Numbered from the stretch's first letter, positions 25,677 to 34,544 are shown. The stretch: 64,000 bases of DNA from Paenibacillus sp. FSL R10-2734 (GCF_037963865.1 NZ_CP150170.1:4774001-4838000), one strand, 5' to 3'. Program-made: numbers and translations. The notes: generated by a model not told the origin, from the letters alone.

Positions 25677-26357
25677 ATGAAATATGATGTTTTGTATGAG
25701 GGTGCTTTTGCTATGCTGAAGGTATACCTAAACCCAGGCGAAAGCGTTAAAGCTGAAATGGGCGCAATGGTCGCAATGTCACCAAACGTAGAATTAAAAG
25801 GAACCGCTGATGGTGGCATAATGCGAGGCCTAGGCAGAATGCTAAGCGGAGAAAAGTTTTTCTTTCAGGAACTAAGAGCTACACGTGGTCAAAGCGAGGT
25901 ACTGCTATCTCCTGGCTCATTAGGTGATATCCAAGCTATCGAATTAGACGGATCCTATAAGCTGTTAGTTCAGAAGGATGGATTCCTAGCTGGAACTGAA
26001 GGCATTCAAGTGAATACCAAAATGCAAAATTTAACGCGAGGTCTCTTCTCCGGTGAGGGCTTCTTTATTGTTGAAATCAGTGGAAGAGGAACTGTATTCC
26101 TGTCTTCCTTCGGAGCGATCCACGCCATTAATTTAGCACCTGGTGAAGAGATGGTTATCGATAATGGGCATCTTGTCGCGTGGCCAGATTATATGGACTA
26201 TAAAGTTGAAAAAGCGGCCGCCGGTTGGTTAAACAGTTTAACCAGTGGTGAAGCACTCGTCTGCCGATTCCGTGGAGAAGGTGTTATCCTCGTTCAGAGT
26301 CGTAACCCTGGAAGCTTCGGAACGTGGATTAAATCCTTCGTGCCTACTCGAAGCTAA
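25677..26357 (+). CDS. AIM24 / TIGR00266 family protein
   Basis: A 226-aa soluble all-beta protein. Features are the N-terminal LNPGESVKAEMGAMVAMS, then GGIMRGLGRMLSGEKFFFQ, LSPGSLGDIQAIEL, SGEGFFIVEISGRGTVFLSSFGAI and the C-terminal TSGEALVCRFRGEGVILVQSRNP. The family is widespread and of unknown function; yeast Aim24 is mitochondrial. GGAGG precedes the ATG. Single gene. Confidence 0.93.
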   Translation: MKYDVLYEGAFAMLKVYLNPGESVKAEMGAMVAMSPNVELKGTADGGIMRGLGRMLSGEKFFFQELRATRGQSEVLLSPGSLGDIQAIELDGSYKLLVQKDGFLAGTEGIQVNTKMQNLTRGLFSGEGFFIVEISGRGTVFLSSFGAIHAINLAPGEEMVIDNGHLVAWPDYMDYKVEKAAAGWLNSLTSGEALVCRFRGEGVILVQSRNPGSFGTWIKSFVPTRS

Positions 26358-26403
26358 AGAAAAAACGCATGCTGTCTCCATAGCTGGATTTCCTATATCT
26401 ATC

Positions 26404-26457
26404 AAAAACGCAAAGCAACGCTTCTCCTGTTAGTTGAGACGCGCTGCTTTGCGTTTT
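26404..26457 (+). terminator. Terminator of the AIM24 gene
   Basis: A long stem, AAAAACGCAAAGCA-x-CG with its complement, is followed by T7. Confidence 0.9.
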
Positions 26458-26537
26458 TTTGCCTCACTGTGGCTTACTCAAGCATGTTCTGGAAGAAGAT
26501 TGTACAACGGTGCGATCGCGGAGTGTCCTCAAATAAA

Positions 26538-26667
26538 TAGGGAATTTCTCCCTATAAATTAAATGATTTATTATGAAATATAGGGAATTCGCCGATTTAT
26601 AGGGAGGATTTCCCTATGACCATTCATATAGGTCAATTATCAGTTATTTTCAGAGAGTTTTTCCCCA
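26538..26667. repeat. TAGGGA-N5-TCCCTA palindrome array (partial)
   Basis: Full 17-bp sites lie at 26538-26554 (TAGGGAATTTCTCCCTA) and 26600-26616 (TAGGGAGGATTTCCCTA). There is a half-site TAGGGA at 26581 and a degenerate site at 26651-26667. Starts are 62 then 51 apart, the spacing of the fuller array at 51408-51587. The last two are in reverse orientation by their spacer sequence. Lies between the AIM24 terminator and the fur terminator. No coding content. Confidence 0.8.
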
Positions 26668-26680
26668 TTTACTCACAGAA

Positions 26681-26733
26681 AAAGAAGCTGCCCCTAAGTA
26701 GCATTTACTACTTTTGAGACAGCCTCTTCTTTT
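26681..26733 (-). terminator. Terminator of fur
   Basis: A long imperfect stem ending AAAGAAG/CTTCTTT with an inner GTAGTAAATGCTAC hairpin; T5 follows on the minus strand. Confidence 0.8.
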
Positions 26734-26748
26734 AGTTAGAAAGCGGGC

Positions 26749-27222
26749 TTATGAGACCGCTTTGTTTGCTTTTTCTTTTTTGCAGCCCGTTCGTTTACAC
26801 GTGCCATAAGTACCCTTGAAATCAAGACGGTGATCCGTGACGTTAAAGCCATATTCACGTTCCACTCTTTTCTCTAGCTCCACCAGCCAGTCATCCTTAA
26901 TTTCCTCCAGCCTGCCGCACACGCTGCATATCAAATGATGATGCATGTGAGCATGATCATTCCCGCGCAGATCGTAACGTGCGACTCCATCTCCGAAGTT
27001 CATCTTCTCTACAATGTGAAGCTCACATAAGAGCTCTAGTGTACGGTATACCGTTGCCAATCCAAGATGCGGATAGCTGAGCTTTACTATCATATATACT
27101 TCTTCTACACTAAGATGCTCTTTCTCATTGTCGAGCAATATGTTCACTATAGCTTCACGCTGGGGCGTTAATTTATATTTTTGCGCCGCAAACAGCTGAC
27201 TGATATTTGAAATTTGATTCAT
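26749..27222 (-). CDS. fur: Ferric uptake regulator Fur
   Basis: A 157-aa dimeric metal-sensing repressor. The winged helix shows YKLTPQREAIVNIL and LGLATVYRTLELL, followed by NFGDGVARYDLR. HAHMHHHLICSVCG gives metal ligands with a CxxC, and a second C-x4-C is at the C-terminus (CKRTGC). It matches B. subtilis Fur closely along its length, better than PerR or Zur. ATG 27222 is preferred, since TAGGAGATGAA lies upstream and the family begins there. Its likely target in this window is oppD. Confidence 0.93.
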   Translation of the reverse strand: MNQISNISQLFAAQKYKLTPQREAIVNILLDNEKEHLSVEEVYMIVKLSYPHLGLATVYRTLELLCELHIVEKMNFGDGVARYDLRGNDHAHMHHHLICSVCGRLEEIKDDWLVELEKRVEREYGFNVTDHRLDFKGTYGTCKRTGCKKEKANKAVS

Positions 27223-27542
27223 TTCATCTCCTACCTTCCCGGAATGATTTAACATCCGTACCCACTGAGACGCACCCATGTATGCATCAAAATATTAAGC
27301 GTAAATAGTAATCGTTACGATATAATCATAACAAAAATAACCACAAATGAATAGAGCCTGACATCATTATAACATCTCAGCTCATTTATCCAAAGTTCTT
27401 CATCCAAACAAGCCCATATTTCTACCGAAATCTACTTTTTCGTGAAATAATGTTGGATTGACCGCAACTTTTCCATATTTTTCTACGTTTAAGGATTTGA
27501 TAGCGGCCACGAGGCCTATCCATACAACGAGGTGAAATGACC

Positions 27543-28205
27543 ATGAATATGAAAAAAAGTACGTTAGCCGCAATAACAACGGTGACCATTCTCTCCTTCT
27601 CTTTGGGTGGCCAGATGTTTGCAGCTGGAAACACCTTTAAGGATATTGACAACATAAACGGCAAAGAAAAAATCATTTCTTTAAAAAATCAAGGCCTAAT
27701 CAAAGGGGTTAGTGAATCCCAATTCCTGCCCAGCTCCAAAGTAACAACAGCACAAGGTATCCAGTTCATTTCAGGTGGTCTCCAGCTTAGCCTCGCGGCC
27801 ATCGATTTCAACAAAGCTCCTATTGCCAGCGGCTTGTTTACAAAGGTTAAAGATAAAGCTTGGTATGCTGAAGCCTTCATCAATGCTTACTACAATCGTG
27901 TCGAGCTTCCTAAGGATATTGATCCTACCAAAACAATAACTAAAGAAGAGTTCACCAACTACCTTGTGCAAGGGGTTGAAGGCATTGGTAATCTGCCAAT
28001 GATTAAAATAGATCCAGTAGATATCACTGACGAAGCTGCGCTGAACCCCTCTTATCAAGGCAGTATTCAACGTTCACTTAAATACAAGATCAATAGCTTA
28101 GACGCAAATGGGAAGTTTAATCCGAAAAGCGAAATAACCCGCGCCGAAGCGGCAATTATGCTCTATAATGCTTTGGAATTTCTAAAGACTGGCATTAAAC
28201 CCTAA
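27543..28205 (+). CDS. Secreted S-layer homology (SLH) domain protein
   Basis: A 220-aa protein with a signal peptide (residues 1-28, cleaved near MFAAG). An SLH motif follows (NTFKDI...GLIKGVSESQFLPSSKVTTAQGIQFI), then a middle repeat around AWYAEAFINAYYNRVELPKDIDPTKTITKEEFTNYL, and a third at the C-terminus (DANGKFNPKSEITRAEAAIMLYNAL). Three SLH-like repeats and little else suggest a wall-bound protein tethered to secondary cell-wall polymer. ATG 27543 has the better distance from GAGGTG than ATG 27537. Confidence 0.88.
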   Translation: MNMKKSTLAAITTVTILSFSLGGQMFAAGNTFKDIDNINGKEKIISLKNQGLIKGVSESQFLPSSKVTTAQGIQFISGGLQLSLAAIDFNKAPIASGLFTKVKDKAWYAEAFINAYYNRVELPKDIDPTKTITKEEFTNYLVQGVEGIGNLPMIKIDPVDITDEAALNPSYQGSIQRSLKYKINSLDANGKFNPKSEITRAEAAIMLYNALEFLKTGIKP

Positions 28206-28255
28206 AATAAAAGAGTCATCTACAGTTCTAAAAAATGCACTTGATGATGCACACG

Positions 28256-28291
28256 AAAAAGCAGCCCAGGTTTAGTCCTGAGCTGCTTTTT
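28256..28291. terminator. Bidirectional terminator
   Basis: AAAAAGCAGC-x-CAGG with its complement around TTTAGT lies between the SLH gene and tcyC, which converge. Confidence 0.88.
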
Positions 28292-28307
28292 ACGTTTCGC
28301 TCTTCGT

Positions 28308-29060
28308 TTATACTTCTTCACCACTAATTCTGTTCAGAAATTGCAAGGCGCGAGGATGCTTCGGATGCTCAAGCACTTCTTGCGGAGTCCCTTGCTCCAG
28401 AATATGGCCACCATCCATCAAAATGATCCGGTCAGCCACATCAGCAGCGAATTTCATCTCATGGGTCACAATCACCATGGTCATTCCTTCTGCAGCTAAC
28501 TGCTTAATAACCTTAAGCACTTCCCCCACCAGCTCAGGATCGAGCGCCGAGGTAGGCTCATCAAACAGAAGTACCTCTGGATCAACTGCCATGGCTCGAG
28601 CTATGGCTACCCGTTGCTGCTGCCCCCCAGACAGTTGGTGCGGATAAGCATCCGCTTTGTCAGCCAAGCCTACTTTAGCTAACAATTGGAGAGCACGTTC
28701 GCGTGCCTCTTCCTTAGATCGTTTCTGGACAGTTACCTGTCCCTCCATCACGTTACCAAGTGCAGTCATATGCGGGAATAGATTATAGGATTGAAAGACC
28801 ATCCCTGTTTTTTGACGTAACGCCAAAACAGAATTTTGCGGAATTTTCTTATTATCCGTAAAATTAATTTTAATATCACTGAGCGATAAGCTTCCTTGAT
28901 CAGGGATTTCAAGCAGATTAAAGCAGCGTAATAGTGTCGTTTTGCCTGAACCCGATGGGCCAATAATAACCAGCACCTTGCCATGCTCCATTTTGAGATC
29001 AATGCCTTTTAAGACCTGCAGCTCACCGAAGGATTTATGCAAATTAAGTATTTCAATCAT
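28308..29060 (-). CDS. tcyC: Amino acid (cystine) ABC transporter ATPase
   Basis: A 250-aa ATPase of the polar amino acid class. It has Walker A GPSGSGKTT, signature LSGGQQQRVAIARA, Walker B LLFDEPTSALDPE and H-loop VTHEM. Third gene of a three-gene operon transcribed from tcyA at 30631. The substrate is assigned from the linked binding protein. Confidence 0.9.
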   Translation of the reverse strand: MIEILNLHKSFGELQVLKGIDLKMEHGKVLVIIGPSGSGKTTLLRCFNLLEIPDQGSLSLSDIKINFTDNKKIPQNSVLALRQKTGMVFQSYNLFPHMTALGNVMEGQVTVQKRSKEEARERALQLLAKVGLADKADAYPHQLSGGQQQRVAIARAMAVDPEVLLFDEPTSALDPELVGEVLKVIKQLAAEGMTMVIVTHEMKFAADVADRIILMDGGHILEQGTPQEVLEHPKHPRALQFLNRISGEEV

Positions 29061-29073
29061 AACTATCTCTCCT

Positions 29074-29742
29074 TTAGCTCGCAGAGTAACGACTCAGTCG
29101 TTTCTCCAAGTAATTTTGCAGTGCTGACAACACAGAGCAGAATAGTAAATAGAACAATCCTGCTTCGCAATAGATCAGCAGTGGCTCGTAGGAGGTGGAA
29201 GCAACCTGCTGTGCTGTTCTGAACATCTCCGTATAGGTAATGGTCGCTGCAAGCGATGTGTCTTTAACCAAGCTAATAAAGGAATTCGATAACGGCGGTA
29301 CAGATACACGAGCAGCTTGTGGCAGAATAATGCGACGCAATGCTTGCGCACGAGTCATCCCAACGGAGAAGGCCGCTTCCCACTGACCTTTATGTATCGA
29401 CAGGATAGCGGCACGTACGATTTCTGATGAGTAAGCCCCTACACTAAGCGTAAACCCAATAGTCGCGGCAATGAATGGGTCGAGCACAATTCCCACTGCG
29501 GGCAAACCATAGAAAATAATAAATAGTTGTACCAACAATGGGGTTCCACGAATGACCCATACATAAAAGCGGGCGATTAGCTTCGGAAGTACCCAAGGGG
29601 AGAGACGAGCTAGTGCAGTCAATATCGCTAATATCAGTCCCAGAACAAATGATATCAATGCCAAAGGAATGGTAAAAGCCACCCCGGCTTTTAGCAGGGG
29701 TAGCAGTGAATCTAAGAAAATTTGTATTTTGCGGTCATCCAT
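29074..29742 (-). CDS. tcyB: Amino acid (cystine) ABC transporter permease
   Basis: A 222-aa HisM-type permease with five or so TM helices. It has the family motif YVWVIRGTPLLVQLFIIFYGLP and the EAA loop EAAFSVGMTRAQALRRIILPQA that contacts the ATPase. 13 bases separate it from tcyC. Resembles B. subtilis TcyB. Confidence 0.9.
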   Translation of the reverse strand: MDDRKIQIFLDSLLPLLKAGVAFTIPLALISFVLGLILAILTALARLSPWVLPKLIARFYVWVIRGTPLLVQLFIIFYGLPAVGIVLDPFIAATIGFTLSVGAYSSEIVRAAILSIHKGQWEAAFSVGMTRAQALRRIILPQAARVSVPPLSNSFISLVKDTSLAATITYTEMFRTAQQVASTSYEPLLIYCEAGLFYLLFCSVLSALQNYLEKRLSRYSAS

Positions 29743-29794
29743 CTTCAGACATCCTTTTTTGGCTCCAAGCTAGTCTAGCTTCTGAAGCCATGTA

Positions 29795-30631
29795 TTATTT
29801 TGAAACGTCAGCACCAAAGTACTTCTCAGAAATCTTTAAGTATGTTCCATCGCTCTTCATTTCAACAATTGCATCACTGACAGCCTTTACCAACTCGTCG
29901 TTGCCTTTCAGGAACACAGCGGCGCTTTGCGAACCGTCAGGAATCTCATCCACCACTTTAATTTTCGCATCAGGCTTCTGTTTTTTCAGGTCCAGATAAG
30001 ACAAGCCATCATTTACTGTCGCATCAATGCGGCCTGAGGTCAGCAGGTCCATTGCTTGATTAAAGCCGTCTGTTGCTACGATTTCAGCGCCGTTCTCACG
30101 AGCGATATCGGACAGGTTGCTGGTTAGAGATTGACCGGCCTTTTTACCCTTAAGATCTGCGAAAGTCTTGATATCATTATTGTCTTCACTCACAATCAAT
30201 ACCGCTTTAGATACGATGTACGGTTCAGAGAAATCATATTTCACTTTACGGTCTTCATTAATGGATACTTGGTTAAAAATAACATCAAACCGCTTAGCAT
30301 CCATCCCTGCAAAAATACCATCCCACTGTGTCTCAAAAAATTCAGGTTCAACACCGAGACGCTTCGATACTTCTTCAGCGATTTCCACGTCAAAACCGGT
30401 CAGCTTCCCCGAAGCATCATGAAAAGTAAAAGGTGCATAGGTCCCTTCCGTTCCTATCCGCAATTTGCCGCTAGCTTTCACAGCTTCCAGACTGTTTTGC
30501 CCATTAGATGCTGCTCCGTCATTAGTTCCAGCTGAAGAGTTCGTAGCAGTATCGGTTTTCGTATTATTACCGCAAGCCGCTACAAGCACCACGGTTAACG
30601 CCAATAGGATAGTTAAACTTAGTTTTTTCAT
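29795..30631 (-). CDS. tcyA: Cystine-binding lipoprotein
   Basis: A 278-aa binding protein with a lipoprotein signal (LVAACG, Cys about residue 20) and a Thr/Asn/Ser linker. The PBP fold follows (LRIGTEGTYAPFTFHD, GFDVEIAEEVSKRLG, ETQWDGIFAGMDAKRFDVI) and ends ISEKYFGADVSK, nearly the same ending as B. subtilis TcyA. That supports cystine as the substrate, though diaminopimelate or other amino acids are possible. First gene of the operon. Confidence 0.9.
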   Translation of the reverse strand: MKKLSLTILLALTVVLVAACGNNTKTDTATNSSAGTNDGAASNGQNSLEAVKASGKLRIGTEGTYAPFTFHDASGKLTGFDVEIAEEVSKRLGVEPEFFETQWDGIFAGMDAKRFDVIFNQVSINEDRKVKYDFSEPYIVSKAVLIVSEDNNDIKTFADLKGKKAGQSLTSNLSDIARENGAEIVATDGFNQAMDLLTSGRIDATVNDGLSYLDLKKQKPDAKIKVVDEIPDGSQSAAVFLKGNDELVKAVSDAIVEMKSDGTYLKISEKYFGADVSK

Positions 30632-30675
30632 TATATAATTCCCCTCTCTTTACCCGGAATTATCCGGTAAATTGT

Positions 30676-30704
30676 ATATTACACTGGCATCTGTTTGCCG
30701 TCAA
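30676..30704 (-). promoter_or_regulatory. Sigma-A promoter of tcyABC
   Basis: On the minus strand TTGACG (30699-30704) and TAATAT (30676-30681) are separated by 17 bases, about 45 bases before the tcyA start. Confidence 0.7.
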
Positions 30705-30710
30705 TGCTTT

Positions 30711-30731
30711 TTCCGATAATATACATCGGAA
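30711..30731. promoter_or_regulatory. Inverted repeat upstream of the tcyA -35
   Basis: TTCCGAT-N7-ATCGGAA, perfect seven-base arms, directly upstream of the -35. The position suits an activator or a CymR-like regulator site; it matches the published CymR consensus only partly. Confidence 0.4.
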
Positions 30732-30800
30732 TTGTAATATTAGGTAAATCTCTATCCTTATATTACCCATTCTTAGAATAATCCTTCACAAGATCCTCTC

Positions 30801-30830
30801 TTTACATCTCAGAAAGTTATGGTATATTTA
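30801..30830 (+). promoter_or_regulatory. Promoter of the thiamine operon
   Basis: TTTACA (30801-30806) and TATTTA (30825-30830) with 18 bases between lie just before the TPP riboswitch. Confidence 0.45.
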
Positions 30831-30857
30831 TAAACAAATTAAATATGGACCTGTTAT

Positions 30858-30950
30858 TTCACTAGGGGAGTCGGCCGACTGAGACGGAGCTTCAAGCTCC
30901 GGACCCTTGGAACCTGATCTGGATCATACCAGCGGAGGGAAGTGGAGCGG
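30858..30950 (+). promoter_or_regulatory. TPP riboswitch (THI box)
   Basis: The conserved elements are all visible: GGGGAGTC at about 30865, CTGAGA at 30889-30894, ACCCTTGGAACCTGATCTGG near 30903-30922, and the closing AGCGGAGGGAAGTGG. It heads the thiZXY-thiM-thiD-thiE operon and should reduce its expression when thiamine pyrophosphate is plentiful. Confidence 0.96.
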
Positions 30951-30999
30951 AATTTTCATCCCATGCATTTTTAGTGTTACTATGCAGAATGAACTTTTT

Positions 31000-31032
31000 G
31001 ACCCATTCATTTCCCACCGGAAATGGATGGGT
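31000..31032 (+). terminator. Riboswitch-controlled terminator
   Basis: GACCCATTCATTTCC pairs with GGAAATGGATGGGTC-type sequence, followed by TTTATTTG, about 50 bases after the TPP aptamer and before the first gene. It is the likely OFF-state terminator. Confidence 0.85.
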
Positions 31033-31144
31033 CTTTATTTGTTTACAATCAATCACAAAACTTAAGCACATGCTTCCGAAGCTAGTTTTGTTTGAGGCTT
31101 TTCAGGATGAATCTTCATCCACAAAACTTTTAGGAGGTTAGATC

Positions 31145-31921
31145 ATCACAACAATCCTATCCATTCAGGACCTAGCCTACTCTTTTCCCGAATCTAAACA
31201 GCCCCCTGTATTCGCAAACTTAACCATGGATATTAGGCAAGGTGAGTTTGTCGCTGTCATTGGGGCTAGCGGATGCGGGAAAAGCACGCTTTTCAAAACT
31301 ATAGCAGGCTTGCTCGAACCCACTCATGGGAAAATAATGATTCATACGAGTCCATCTGCCACCACTCGCTTAGGTCAGATCGCTTACATGCCTCAGCAGG
31401 ATTTGTTGTTGCCCTGGAGAACGGTACTCGACAATTGTCTTTTGCCCTGGGAGGTTAAACCAAGGTTCAGTAAACAACAGACGATCTCTCAAATTCGGGA
31501 AATGCTGTCACGCTTCGGTTTAACCGATGTAGAGAAGGCATATCCTCATGAACTATCGGGTGGAATGAAACAGCGAGTCGCATTTCTGCGAACGTTAGTG
31601 GCTGGAGACGGCAGCGGTCTAATGCTACTAGATGAGCCATTTGGGGCACTCGACGCTATGACCAAGCGAGAAATCCATCGTTGGCTGTTAGAGCTTTGGG
31701 GTGAACTGAGTCAAACGGTGATGCTCATCACCCATGATCTAGAAGAAGCGCTATTGCTCAGTGATCGAATTTACTTAATGTCTGGAGGCGGACGTAGCGG
31801 AGTACAGGAGGTCATCGTTGATTTACCTAGGCCAAGACATTACAAGATGAACTATGAACCCCGGTTTATAACACTGCGGGAAGAGTTGGAGCGAAGACTG
31901 TATGCAGCCCATACCTTTTAA
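31145..31921 (+). CDS. thiZ: Thiamine-precursor ABC transporter ATPase, non-canonical start
   Basis: A 258-aa ATPase if begun at 31145. It has Walker A GASGCGKST, Q-loop MPQQDLLLPWR, signature LSGGMKQRV, Walker B LMLLDEPFGALD and H-loop ITHDL, as in nitrate/taurine-type transporters. The frame opens at 31142 after a stop, and the codons best placed for GGAGG at 31133-31137 are ATC (31142 and 31145). The first ATG, 31226, would delete the first two strands before Walker A. Homologous N-termini usually read (M)TTILSIQDL, so ATC replaces ATG here by mutation, rare initiation or sequencing error. First gene after the TPP riboswitch. Confidence 0.85.
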   Translation: MTTILSIQDLAYSFPESKQPPVFANLTMDIRQGEFVAVIGASGCGKSTLFKTIAGLLEPTHGKIMIHTSPSATTRLGQIAYMPQQDLLLPWRTVLDNCLLPWEVKPRFSKQQTISQIREMLSRFGLTDVEKAYPHELSGGMKQRVAFLRTLVAGDGSGLMLLDEPFGALDAMTKREIHRWLLELWGELSQTVMLITHDLEEALLLSDRIYLMSGGGRSGVQEVIVDLPRPRHYKMNYEPRFITLREELERRLYAAHTF

Positions 31922-32678
31922 AAAACATCTAGACAATTATGGCCCCTTCATTCTACTCGTATTATTCATTGTTGCGATCTGGGAGTCAGCTGTTCGCCTT
32001 CACTTGATTCCAGCCTTTATCCTCCCTGCACCTTCATCAATATGTATCGCTTTGATTGAGCACAGGCAATTATTAATTGGACAGCATTTATTGGCGACGC
32101 TACAGGAAATATTGTTCGGTTTCGTTCTTTCAGTTATCTGTGGTGCACTATTGGGCACCGGAATGTTCTTGTTTCGACCGCTTGAAAAAGCCATCTATCC
32201 TTTCCTTATTATCAGTCAGACGATCCCATTAATCGCTCTATCCCCCATTTTTATTATGTGGTTCGGATATACGCTGTGGAGTAAAGTGGCTGCTGTGTTT
32301 CTAACTGCTTTTTTTCCAGTCGTAGTGAGTACATATGATGGACTTCGTACAAGTGGACAAGCATACAAGGATTTATTGTTAACCTTGGGTGCAAATCACT
32401 GGCAACTACTTGCTAAAACCCAAATTCCGCTAGCGCTGCCCTCTTTTTTCTCAGGATTAAAGCTATCCATTGTGTACTGCGTCATTGGAGCAACCATCGG
32501 TGAATGGCTTGGCGGCAGCAAAGGACTCGGTTACTTCAGTAGAAGGATGGCTGGAAATATGCAAAGTGCCGAAATGTTCGCCGCAGTATTTCTTTTATCC
32601 GCACTCGGCGTGGTGCTGTTTCTGTTGATAGCTCTGCTCGAATCATTATTTTTAAAGAAAAGAGGCTCTAACCGATGA
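31902..32678 (+). CDS. thiX: Thiamine-precursor ABC transporter permease
   Basis: A 258-aa permease with about six TM helices and the loop YKDLLLTLGANHWQLLAKTQIPLALP that docks the ATPase. Family: SsuC/TauC-like, of the group that includes ThiX. It overlaps the ATPase gene by 20 bases and the binding-protein gene by four, indicating translational coupling. Confidence 0.9.
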   Translation: MQPIPFKKHLDNYGPFILLVLFIVAIWESAVRLHLIPAFILPAPSSICIALIEHRQLLIGQHLLATLQEILFGFVLSVICGALLGTGMFLFRPLEKAIYPFLIISQTIPLIALSPIFIMWFGYTLWSKVAAVFLTAFFPVVVSTYDGLRTSGQAYKDLLLTLGANHWQLLAKTQIPLALPSFFSGLKLSIVYCVIGATIGEWLGGSKGLGYFSRRMAGNMQSAEMFAAVFLLSALGVVLFLLIALLESLFLKKRGSNR

Positions 32679-33709
32679 ATCATTTGAACGTCCAAAGAAA
32701 ATGGCTTATTCCCTTGTGTTTCTTCTGTTCAGTCCTAATCTTAAGCAGCTGCGGAAAAGCTTCCAACATAAATAACCCTTCTGCTAATTCTTCCAATAAC
32801 GAAAATACGCAAACACACAAGCTGACGATTATGCTCGATTGGTATCCCAATGCCGTTCACTCTTTTCTATATGCCGCTGAGCGCAATGGGTATTTCAAAG
32901 AAGAAGGTCTGGACGTAGAGATCCAAATGCCCTCAGACAGCAACGATGCTCTGAAACTTGTGGCAGCGAATAAAATCGATTTAGCACTTAGTTATCAGCC
33001 TCAGGTGCTCATGGCACGCGGTGAGAACATTCCAGTCCGCTCGATCGCAGCGATTGTGCGACATCCGCTTAATCATTTAATGGTACCTCAAACTGGAGAT
33101 ATCCATAGTCCCAAAGACCTCACAGGTAAACAGATTGGGTATTCTTCCATCCCTCTTTATGAGGCCATGATTCGTACAATGATCCAGAACGATGGGGGTG
33201 ACCCAAACACCAGCAAATTAATCGACGTAGGCTTTGACCTTATTCCAGCGATTTCGACCGGCCAAGTAGATGCCATTATGGGTGGTTTCATTAACCACGA
33301 ACAATTAATCCTAGAAAAAGAAGGTCATCCGGTTCACTCGTTCAATCCCACGGATTACGGTGTACCCGATTATTATGAGCTTGTACTTGTCGCCAGTGAT
33401 CAGGGATTAAAAAATTCTCAGTCCTCCTTCAAAAAGTTTCTAACCGCCATTACTAAAGGACAGAAATTCGTAGAAGACAATCCGGAAAAAGCGCTAAACC
33501 TGCTGCTTGCACATGAAGATGCGACCTCTCCACTCGATCAGCAAATTGAGAAAAAGAGTCTAGAAATTCTACTGCCGCTAATGAATGCGGGAGATCAAGA
33601 ATTTGGATATCAAGAGCCCGCTTCTTGGGAAGAGGTACGACAGTGGTTATCCGACAATGATTTACTGTCAACTGATATCAAAGCTGAGGACGCTTTTATT
33701 AATCTGTAA
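32675..33709 (+). CDS. thiY: Thiamine-precursor binding lipoprotein, NMT1/THI5-like
   Basis: A 344-aa lipoprotein with lipobox LSSCGK (Cys about residue 26). The NMT1-like fold shows LTIMLDWYPNAVHSFLYAAERNGYFKEEGLDVEIQ, characteristic of proteins that bind pyrimidine thiamine precursors (HMP or formylaminopyrimidine). Its place in a TPP-riboswitch operon supports the assignment. Exported and membrane-anchored. Confidence 0.92.
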   Translation: MNHLNVQRKWLIPLCFFCSVLILSSCGKASNINNPSANSSNNENTQTHKLTIMLDWYPNAVHSFLYAAERNGYFKEEGLDVEIQMPSDSNDALKLVAANKIDLALSYQPQVLMARGENIPVRSIAAIVRHPLNHLMVPQTGDIHSPKDLTGKQIGYSSIPLYEAMIRTMIQNDGGDPNTSKLIDVGFDLIPAISTGQVDAIMGGFINHEQLILEKEGHPVHSFNPTDYGVPDYYELVLVASDQGLKNSQSSFKKFLTAITKGQKFVEDNPEKALNLLLAHEDATSPLDQQIEKKSLEILLPLMNAGDQEFGYQEPASWEEVRQWLSDNDLLSTDIKAEDAFINL

Positions 33710-33749
33710 ACTCTAGCTATTTGCTTATAAAACTTGAGGAGGAATTATC

Positions 33750-34544
33750 ATGAGTTATCTATCCAAAGTACGGGAATCCAATCCACTGGTCCACAATATC
33801 ACTAATATCGTCGTAGCCAATTTCTCAGCCAACGGTCTTTTGGCACTCGGTGCCTCTCCCTTTATGGCGGATGCCCACGAAGAAGTAGTAGATATCGCCG
33901 CATTTTCGGCTGCAGTGGTTCTAAATATTGGCACACTGAATGACTATGCTATTCAAGCCATGCTGCTCGCAGGACAATCAGCGAATAAACATGGAGTTCC
34001 CTTAGTGCTTGATCCGGTAGGTGCGGGAGCAACTTCCTATCGAACAGCGGTCACACAAAAGCTAGTAAATGAGATGCAAATTACCGCGCTACGTGGGAAT
34101 GTAGCTGAAGTCGCTAACGTAATCGGTGAGAGCTGGTCTATTAAAGGGGTAGATGCAGGCGAAGGAGATGGCGATGTAGTCGTCTTAGCTGAGACTGCCG
34201 CGCGGAAGTTAGGCTGTGTAGTGATCGTCACCGGAAAAGACGATGTGATCACCAATGGAGCTAACACCTACATCGCCAGTAACGGTCATCCTATTCTAAC
34301 AAAGGTTACTGGAACTGGTTGTTTGCTAAGCGCTGTTGTCGGTGCTTTTCTTGCGGTAAGTGAAGGTGCCTCGCTGGAGGCCGCAGTGGAAGCTCTCTCC
34401 TTCTACGGAGTAGCTGCTGAAATCGCTGCCGAGCAAACGGCTGGTCAAGGCCCGGGAAGCTTTCAAATTGAGTTTATAAATCAATTGACATTGGTGACAC
34501 CCGAAATCTATAAAGAGAAATCCTTAATTAAGCAACTCAGATAA
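33750..34544 (+). CDS. thiM: Hydroxyethylthiazole kinase
   Basis: A 264-aa ribokinase-like enzyme that phosphorylates hydroxyethylthiazole for thiamine salvage. It has NPLVHNITNIVVANFSAN at the N-terminus, LVLDPVGAGATSYRT and the ATP/anion-hole KVTGTGCLLSAVVGAF near residue 190. GAGGAGG precedes the ATG. Confidence 0.96.
   Translation: MSYLSKVRESNPLVHNITNIVVANFSANGLLALGASPFMADAHEEVVDIAAFSAAVVLNIGTLNDYAIQAMLLAGQSANKHGVPLVLDPVGAGATSYRTAVTQKLVNEMQITALRGNVAEVANVIGESWSIKGVDAGEGDGDVVVLAETAARKLGCVVIVTGKDDVITNGANTYIASNGHPILTKVTGTGCLLSAVVGAFLAVSEGASLEAAVEALSFYGVAAEIAAEQTAGQGPGSFQIEFINQLTLVTPEIYKEKSLIKQLR

Noticed and set aside
31226..31921. thiZ starting at ATG 31226
   Set aside because: It would lack the first beta strands before Walker A and has no ribosome site, while the upstream frame is conserved-looking.
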